Part shown: positions 58,544 to 64,000 of the stretch, piece by piece
How the letters are laid out: every line of letters begins with the position of its first letter
Position numbering within the stretch: position 1 is the first letter of the stretch
Assembly (NCBI RefSeq): GCF_000442255.1
Contig: NZ_KE557274.1
Location: 487,311-551,310, forward strand
From: Salipiger mucosus DSM 16094
Lineage (GTDB): Bacteria > Pseudomonadota > Alphaproteobacteria > Rhodobacterales > Rhodobacteraceae
Direction: 5' to 3'
Length of the DNA: 64,000 bases
Made by a program: the position numbers and the translations under genes
The notes under the pieces: model-generated
Seen by the model: the letters and a program-made list of their open reading frames with translations, nothing else
What the model was told of the DNA's origin: nothing
Databases searched by the model: none

Positions 58544-58609
58544 GTCAGCGACCCCTCAGTGCCCTGTTCTTGTAACCGCCACCAAGCGGTTTCGCCACAC
58601 AAAGATTAC

Positions 58610-59404
58610 TCAGGAGACCAGTCGAACGAACTCGTCCGACGAGATCACCGGTGCAAAGAATGCGTTGATCCTGTCCATGGCGGCGGCTTCCTGGTCCGGT
58701 CGGACGCAGCCGCATGCGTCGCCGATGACGATGGGCAGGAAACCGTTGTCTCGCGCGACCCTTGCGTTGCCTTCGATACACCAGTCGAGGTGAATGCCGG
58801 TCAGGACAATCGGCTGCACCTGCTTGCGGGTGAGTTCCAGTGGTAGCGGTGTTCCGAACCACGCGCATTGGAGCGCGACCTCGCTGAACTCGTTGTCGCC
58901 CGGACGTACAAGGGCCTGCAGATCATCGGCTAGGTCGTTGTCCGCCGCAGCCTGCTCTTCGGTCTGGTCCGCGCCGGCAGTCCAGGATGCATACTGAACC
59001 GCGTCAAAATCATTCACCGGGTGCGTCGGCCGATAAACCGGGTATCCGATCCAGTTGAAAGAAACGAAGTTCCCGGCAGCACGGGCCGCCTTTGCCGCCT
59101 TGACGGTTGCGGGAAGACTGCCGCGCTCCCAGTGGCGCTCGGCCGCTTGAACCCCCCAGGGCTCGTAGAGTGATTTTACCTGGCTCACCGACATGAAGGC
59201 TGCTGGCCTCGAAAGGATTTCCCTCAGGTCGAGTTCCTGCCAATGAGGCGCAAGTTCGGGGATTGCGGCCGCACCGCCTTTGAGCCGCTCTTCCGTTGCA
59301 TTCGCGGCCTTTGCGGCCCCGCCGAGTATCGCTGCGCCGCCAGCAGCCATTCCGAACATTGTTCCACGGCGTGTCACGCCCGAACTCTCGTTTTCGTATG
59401 TCAT
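58610..59404 (-). CDS. Tat-exported isochorismatase-like cysteine hydrolase
   Basis: This encodes 264 residues from ATG 59402-59404 with GGAG upstream. The N-terminus has a twin-arginine-like signal (SGVTRRGTMFGMAAGGAAILGG), unusual for this mostly cytosolic family. The hydrolase core ends with VLTGIHLDWCIEGNARVARDNGFLPIVIGDACG, in which the catalytic Cys lies in DWC, and ALVRPGDNEFSEVALQ holds the Lys/Asp-side region. Such enzymes cleave amides or vinyl ethers (nicotinamidase, carbamoylsarcosine or isochorismate type). The substrate is unknown. The divergent 281-bp interval to the next gene (59405-59685) contains ACTATAGT-like dyads but no gene. Confidence 0.8.
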   Translation of the reverse strand: MTYENESSGVTRRGTMFGMAAGGAAILGGAAKAANATEERLKGGAAAIPELAPHWQELDLREILSRPAAFMSVSQVKSLYEPWGVQAAERHWERGSLPATVKAAKAARAAGNFVSFNWIGYPVYRPTHPVNDFDAVQYASWTAGADQTEEQAAADNDLADDLQALVRPGDNEFSEVALQCAWFGTPLPLELTRKQVQPIVLTGIHLDWCIEGNARVARDNGFLPIVIGDACGCVRPDQEAAAMDRINAFFAPVISSDEFVRLVS

Positions 59405-59685
59405 CGTGTTCTCCGTTATCTGACCGTATGCGGTCCCGGACCGAGCTGAACGAGAGATGCTGATTCGTACACTATAGTAGTAAAGCAAGGCCCCTTCTTG
59501 AGAGGAGTGAGTGAATGTTCATCAGTATAGTGAGTGAGCGCCTGTCTTTTCGGCTGATCACGCCTGATTGGGATGATTGAACACGAAATGCCGGCGCAGG
59601 CATCGCGCCGAAGAGTGAAGTTCGGGTACGGCGATGTGCACCATAATGGCAAAATTCTAATGAAAATCAGCAGAGCGAGGGCGAC

Positions 59686-60219
59686 ATGCAGATACGCGAC
59701 GCGGAAGAGAACGACATCGACGCGATCACCGAAATTTACAACGATGCCGTACGCAATACGACGGCGATCTGGAACGACAATGTGGTCGACAGGGACAACA
59801 GGCTCGCCTGGTGGCGGGAGCGCCTGCGGGTTGGGTATCCCGTTCTCGTGGCTCAGTCGGACGAGGGCAAGATCGTCGGGTACGCGACCTTTGGGGATTG
59901 GCGAGCCTTTGACGGTTATCGCTTTTCTGTCGAGCATTCCGTATATGTCTTGAGTAGTGAGCGCGGCGGTGGGATCGGACGAACCCTGATGATCGAACTG
60001 ATGCAGCGAGCACGGGACCTGGACAAACATGTGATGGTCGCCGGCATTGAAGCGGGAAACGTCGCGTCCATACGGCTGCACGAAAAACTGGGGTTCGAGA
60101 AGGTTGGTCAGATTTCCGAGGTGGGAACGAAGTTCGGAAAGTGGCTCGACCTGGCCTTCATGCAGGTGAAGCTGGACGGCAGACTTGCTCCGGCCCCGTC
60201 CGAAGACGTCGCTTCGTAA
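59686..60219 (+). CDS. Phosphinothricin/methionine-sulfoximine-type N-acetyltransferase (GNAT)
   Basis: This encodes 177 residues of the Pat/YncA(MddA) group: MQIRDAEENDIDAITEIYNDAVRNTTAIWN, ATFGDWRAFDGYRFSVEHSVYV, RGGGIGRTLMIELMQRARDLD (acetyl-CoA loop) and AGNVASIRLHEKLGFEKVGQ. It acetylates free amino-acid analogues, giving resistance to glufosinate-like or sulfoximine compounds. The last 10 residues are low-complexity. The purine-rich GAGCGAGGGCGAC before the ATG can serve as a ribosome site. It is probably an independent cargo gene. Confidence 0.88.
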   Translation: MQIRDAEENDIDAITEIYNDAVRNTTAIWNDNVVDRDNRLAWWRERLRVGYPVLVAQSDEGKIVGYATFGDWRAFDGYRFSVEHSVYVLSSERGGGIGRTLMIELMQRARDLDKHVMVAGIEAGNVASIRLHEKLGFEKVGQISEVGTKFGKWLDLAFMQVKLDGRLAPAPSEDVAS

Positions 60220-60389
60220 GGGACGACTTCGGCGCCCGCCTATGTGGATGGGGTGATCGCAAGGCCGCGACCGACCTTCTTCAGCTTGCGCAAAAGCTCG
60301 TCGATCTGAACCCGGCGCTGCTGATCGAGCCGGATGTCGATTAGGGCCGGTTCGTTTGGCAGCTGGAAAAGTGGCAGAGAATCCTTGAA

Positions 60390-60417
60390 ATAAGGGGCGC
60401 CCGCGGGCGCCCCTTAT
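60390..60417 (-). terminator. Palindromic GC-rich terminator after nrdJ
   Basis: A perfect 28-bp palindrome centred between 60403 and 60404 (core GGGGCGCCCG/CGGGCGCCCC) lies 24 bp after the nrdJ stop. It is followed on the minus strand by TTATTTC. It is a strong hairpin that probably ends the nrdJ transcript. The rest of 60220-60389 contains no plus-strand gene; a start-less minus-strand frame ends at 60240. Confidence 0.65.
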
Positions 60418-60441
60418 CGGACCGTGCCTTTCTCTTCCTGC

Positions 60442-63400
60442 TCACGAACAGCCAGTGGTGGACCCGCAAGTGTTGCACTTCATGCAGGTGCCGTTCCGCA
60501 CGAGGGTCATGTTCCCGCATTCACCGCAGGGATCCCCCTCGTAGCCCTTCATCTTGGCCATGGTGCGTTCATCCATGGCCGGAGCGGGGTCGGCTTCCGC
60601 CTCGGCATTGGCCGTTTCGAGAACCTTCTCGACGACGGCCGCCGTTGCCTCGGGAGCCACGGCGCGATCCCGGCTGGCAAAAGCCTCAGGAACGCGCTGT
60701 CGCAGGTATCCGGTCGACGACATCTGGCGGACGGACTGCACGTCCTCTTCCAGCTCCGAGCCTTCTTCGGCATCCTTCGCGACCGAGGCGATGTGATCAC
60801 CTTTCGGCTTGATATGCGCGAGGTCCGTCCTGTCGAGATAGGACACCGCGAGCTCGCGGAAGATGTAGTCGAGCACCGAGGTCGCGTTCTTGATGCTGTC
60901 GTTGCCCTGCACCATGCCGGCGGGCTCGAATTTCGTGAACGTGAAGGCATCCACGAATTCCTCGAGCGGCACCCCGTACTGCAGAGCGACCGAGACCGCG
61001 ATGGCGAAGTTGTTCATCAGGGCCCGGAAGCCTGCACCTTCCTTGTGCATGTCGATGAAGATCTCGCCCAGGCGGCCGTCATCGTACTCGCCCGTGTGCA
61101 GGTAGACCTTCTGACCGTTCAGTACCGCCTTCTGCGTGTAGCCCTTGCGACGGGTCGGCAGCTTGGTGCGTTCGGTCTTCGCGATCACCTTCTCGACGAT
61201 CTTCTCGGCAACGGCCTGCGCCTGTTCGGTCGCGGGCGCCGAGGCCAGCTCGTCCGCCTCGTCGTCATCATCTTCGTCGACCAGGGCGGCAGACAGGGGC
61301 TGGGACAGTTTGGAACCGTCACGGTAGAGCGCGTTCGCCTTCACGCCGCGGGCATGCGACAGGAGGTAGGCATCCAGGCAGTCCTCGATGGTGGCATCCG
61401 AGGTCATGTTGATGGTCTTCGAGATCGCACCGGAGATGAACGACTGCGCGGCCGCCATCATCTCGATGTGCGCCTGGTAGGACAGGCTGCGGGTGCCCTT
61501 CGAGCCGCACGGGTTGGCGCAGTCGAAGATCGGTAGGTGCTCGTCCTTCAGGCCCGGCGCCCCCTCGAGGGTCATGGTCCCGCAGACGTACTCGTTGGCC
61601 GCCTCGATCTCCGCCTTGGAGAACCCGATGCTTTTCAGGATCGAGAAGGCCGGGTCGTTCAGCTGTGCATCCGACAGGCCGAGCACATTGCGGCAGAAGT
61701 CGTCGCCGAGACCGAAACGGTTGAAGACGAACTGGATGTGGAACGCCGAGGCGAGCTTGCTCTCGATATCGCTGATGATCCCGTCCGTGAAGCCGGCCGC
61801 CTTCAGGCTCTCGTGGTTGATCGCCGGGGCGTTCTTCAGCGTGCCGTGACCGACGGCATAGGCGATGATCTCGTCGCTCTGGGCCTGCGTGTAGCCCAGC
61901 TTGCTCAGTGCCGCGGGCACCGACTGGTTGATGATCTTGAAGTAGCCACCGCCGGCCAGCTTCTTGAACTTCACCAGCGCGAAGTCGGGCTCGATGCCGG
62001 TCGTGTCGCAGTCCATCACGAGGCCGATTGTGCCCGTCGGGGCGATCACCGAAACCTGCGCATTGCGAAAACCGTATTCTTGGCCGAACGTCAGGGCTTG
62101 GTTCCAGGCCACGCGGGCCGCCTCGGCGATGTCGTCCTGAGGGCAGCCCGCCGCATCGAGTGCAACAGGGTTCACGTTCACGCCTTCGTACGCGTCCTCC
62201 TTGCCGAAGGCCGCGTTCCTGTGATTGCGAATGACGCGCAGCATGTGCTCGCGGTTGGCCTCGAAGCGACGGAACGGGTCCATAGGCACCGCGAGGGTCG
62301 CCGACATGCGATAGGCCACCCCGGTCATCAGTGCCGTGATGGCGCCGCAGAGCGCGCGACCTTCCTTCGAGTCGTAGCCCAGGCCCATGTTCATCAGCAG
62401 ACCGCCGATGTTGGCGTAGCCGATGCCGAGGGTGCGGAAGTCGTAGGAGCGCTGGGCGATCTCCTTCGAGGGGAACTGGGCCATGGTGACCGAGATCTCG
62501 AGCGTGAGGGTCCAGAGCTCGCAGGAGTGCTCGAAGCCGTCGACGTCGAACCGGCCACCCTGATAGTAGGGCAGGAGGTTGATCGAGGCCAGGTTGCAGG
62601 CCGTGTCATCGAGGAACATGTACTCCGAGCAGGGGTTCGAGCCGCGGATCGGACCGTCCTCGGGGCAGGTGTGCCAGGCGTTGATCGTGTCGTGGTACTG
62701 GATGCCGGGATCGGCCGATGCCCATGCGGCTTCGCCGATCTGTGCCCAGAGATCGCGTGCACGAATTTCCTTGCGGAAGCTCGTGTCCTTGCGCCCCAGA
62801 AGCTCCCAGACATCGTCGTTCGCGACCGCCTTGAGAAAGGCATCGGTGACGCGCACGGAGTTGTTGGAGTTCTGGCCGGACACGGTGTTGTAGGCCTCGG
62901 AGTCCCAGTCGGTATCGAGATCGGGGAACTCGATGCTGGTGAAGCCCTGACGTGCGTACTGCAGAACGCGGTTCACGTAGGTCTCCGGGACATGGGCCCG
63001 CTTGGCCGATTTCACTGCTTTCTTGAGCGCGGGGTTGGCCTTCGGATCGTGGGCCTCGGGGCCCTCCATTTCCGCGATGGCGCCGAAGATCTCGTTAAGC
63101 TTCTCCTGGTGGGTCTTCGAGCCGGCGACGAGGGCGGCCACCTTCTCCTCTTCCTTGACCTTCCAGGAGACGAACTCCTCGACGTCCGGGTGGTCGACAT
63201 CGCAGATGACCATCTTGGCGGCACGGCGCGTGGTGCCGCCCGACTTGATGGCGCCGGCTGCCCGGTCGCCGATTTTCAGGAAGGACATCAGGCCCGACGA
63301 CTTGCCGCCGCCGGACAGGCTTTCGCCCGCGGCACGGATGTCGCTGAAGTTGGTGCCGGTCCCTGAGCCGTACTTGAACAGGCGCGCCTCGCGCTCCCAG

Positions 63401-64000
63401 AGATCCATGATGCCGCCCTCATTGACGAGGTCATCCCCGACAGACTGAATGAAGCAGGCATGCGGTTGCGGATGCTCGTAGGCGGATTGCGATTTCACCA
63501 TCTCGCCGGTGAAGTGGTCGACGTAGTAGTGCCCCTGGCCGGGTCCATCGATGCCGTAGGCCCAGTGCAGGCCGGTGTTGAACCACTGCGGGGAGTTCGG
63601 TGCCGAGCGCTGCGACGCGAGCAGGTAGCGCATTTCGTCGTAGTAGACCCGGGCATCGGCCTCGGTCGCGAAGTACCCGGCTTTCCACCCCCAGTAGGCC
63701 CAGGTCCCGGCGAGGCGGTCGAATACCTGGCGGCTGTCCGTTTCCCCGACAATCCGTTGGTCTTCGGGCAGCTCGCGGAGGGCGTCCTCGTCGGCAACCG
63801 ACCGTTGCAGGAACTCGGGCACGTTGTCTTCCGCAACCTTCATGAGGCGCGCGGGAACGCCGGCCTTCCGGAAATACTTCTGCGCCAGAACATCCGCCGC
63901 CACCTGGCTGAACCCCTTCGGAACAGCGAAGTCGACCATCGAGAAGACCACCTCGCCACTCGGCTGTCGGATTTCCGACGTCCGAGGTTCGAAATCGATG
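60442..64000 (-). CDS. nrdJ: Adenosylcobalamin-dependent (class II) ribonucleotide reductase, 5' end outside window
   Basis: The frame runs off the right edge. Before the first in-window ATG it continues [21 protein letters not shown], the usual NrdJ N-terminal sequence, so about 1186 codons are present and roughly 20 are missing. Features are [19 protein letters not shown], the radical loop around [24 protein letters not shown] and [13 protein letters not shown]. The C-terminal cysteine ribbon is [22 protein letters not shown], used in reducing the active site. It makes all four dNDPs using vitamin B12 without oxygen. A plasmid copy would supply dNTPs during transfer. Any cobalamin riboswitch would be upstream, outside the window. 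Confidence 0.95.
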   Translation of the reverse strand, partial: IDFEPRTSEIRQPSGEVVFSMVDFAVPKGFSQVAADVLAQKYFRKAGVPARLMKVAEDNVPEFLQRSVADEDALRELPEDQRIVGETDSRQVFDRLAGTWAYWGWKAGYFATEADARVYYDEMRYLLASQRSAPNSPQWFNTGLHWAYGIDGPGQGHYYVDHFTGEMVKSQSAYEHPQPHACFIQSVGDDLVNEGGIMDLWEREARLFKYGSGTGTNFSDIRAAGESLSGGGKSSGLMSFLKIGDRAAGAIKSGGTTRRAAKMVICDVDHPDVEEFVSWKVKEEEKVAALVAGSKTHQEKLNEIFGAIAEMEGPEAHDPKANPALKKAVKSAKRAHVPETYVNRVLQYARQGFTSIEFPDLDTDWDSEAYNTVSGQNSNNSVRVTDAFLKAVANDDVWELLGRKDTSFRKEIRARDLWAQIGEAAWASADPGIQYHDTINAWHTCPEDGPIRGSNPCSEYMFLDDTACNLASINLLPYYQGGRFDVDGFEHSCELWTLTLEISVTMAQFPSKEIAQRSYDFRTLGIGYANIGGLLMNMGLGYDSKEGRALCGAITALMTGVAYRMSATLAVPMDPFRRFEANREHMLRVIRNHRNAAFGKEDAYEGVNVNPVALDAAGCPQDDIAEAARVAWNQALTFGQEYGFRNAQVSVIAPTGTIGLVMDCDTTGIEPDFALVKFKKLAGGGYFKIINQSVPAALSKLGYTQAQSDEIIAYAVGHGTLKNAPAINHESLKAAGFTDGIISDIESKLASAFHIQFVFNRFGLGDDFCRNVLGLSDAQLNDPAFSILKSIGFSKAEIEAANEYVCGTMTLEGAPGLKDEHLPIFDCANPCGSKGTRSLSYQAHIEMMAAAQSFISGAISKTINMTSDATIEDCLDAYLLSHARGVKANALYRDGSKLSQPLSAALVDEDDDDEADELASAPATEQAQAVAEKIVEKVIAKTERTKLPTRRKGYTQKAVLNGQKVYLHTGEYDDGRLGEIFIDMHKEGAGFRALMNNFAIAVSVALQYGVPLEEFVDAFTFTKFEPAGMVQGNDSIKNATSVLDYIFRELAVSYLDRTDLAHIKPKGDHIASVAKDAEEGSELEEDVQSVRQMSSTGYLRQRVPEAFASRDRAVAPEATAAVVEKVLETANAEAEADPAPAMDERTMAKMKGYEGDPCGECGNMTLVRNGTCMKCNTCGSTTGCS

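Noticed and set aside
59460-59540. ACTATAGT and TATAGTG dyads as an operator pair
   Set aside because: The arms are short and the spacing of about 50 bp is not supported by a second matching site, so it was noted but not called.
1-64000. CRISPR arrays, tRNA or rRNA genes, integron attC sites
   Set aside because: No regularly spaced repeats, tRNA-like cloverleaf or rRNA sequence was found on reading both strands. A computational scan was not possible.

Overview
The window looks like part of a large conjugative plasmid, chromid or integrative element of an alphaproteobacterium, most likely a Rhodobacteraceae/roseobacter-type marine or salt-adapted organism. The basis is high GC, the style of the dehydrogenase, IS66, IS110 and IscB genes, an EctA-type ectoine gene, and a plasmid-encoded class II ribonucleotide reductase. 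Nearly all backbone genes are on the minus strand in tightly packed operons. No rRNA, tRNA, CRISPR array, relaxase, oriT or replication initiator was seen.

Layout from left to right. The IS66 right end lies at 1-257. Type IVB (Dot/Icm, IncI-like) secretion genes are at 351-2506 (IcmJ/DotN plus an unknown) and 9116-14124 (DotI, DotH, DotG, DotF-like). They are split by an accessory cassette at 2573-8965: an AraC regulator, a frameshifted Tat-exported molybdenum hydroxylase with its [2Fe-2S] subunit, a cupin, a truncated hemoglobin, a decayed tautomerase, an HxlR regulator with two visible operator-like dyads, and a LysE exporter. At 14289-18063 are a GcrA-like/zinc-ribbon DNA-binding protein and a salt-tolerance pair (orphan EctA and a CPA1 Na+/H+ antiporter with a cNMP domain). 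At 18076-29354 is a nucleic-acid module: a dNMP-kinase-like protein, a DsbC/G-like oxidoreductase, a frameshifted topoisomerase III with four zinc ribbons, a strawberry-notch-type helicase, a 540-aa unknown, and a YqaJ/lambda-Exo-like nuclease.

From 45181 down to 29489 runs an R64-like thin-pilus (type IVb) operon: PilL/TcpQ, PilN secretin, PilO, PilP, PilQ ATPase, PilR, PilS, five further pilin-like genes in tandem, and a PilM-like protein. A 3-kb insertion with an IscB RNA-guided nuclease and an IS110 transposase sits between pilP and pilQ. At 45545-51090 are an unknown protein, an orphan RuvB, an HU/IHF protein, a GNAT protein, PhoH and three small unknowns. An RND efflux permease and a 5'-truncated adaptor (51149-55293) abut an IS607-type TnpA/TnpB element. 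The right end holds a coiled-coil protein, an XRE-cupin regulator, a Tat-exported isochorismatase-like hydrolase, a Pat-like acetyltransferase and most of nrdJ, whose 5' end is outside the window.

Taken together, the type IVB transfer channel and thin pilus would serve conjugation. The helicase, topoisomerase, nuclease, RuvB, HU, PhoH, dNMP kinase and class II RNR look like a phage-like, partly self-sufficient DNA metabolism module. The cargo covers salt, oxidative and xenobiotic stress. Three programmable-RNA families (IscB, IS110, IS607 TnpB) occur within 20 kb. The 8-mer TTTCAGGA is strongly over-represented across the window on both strands and in several reading frames.
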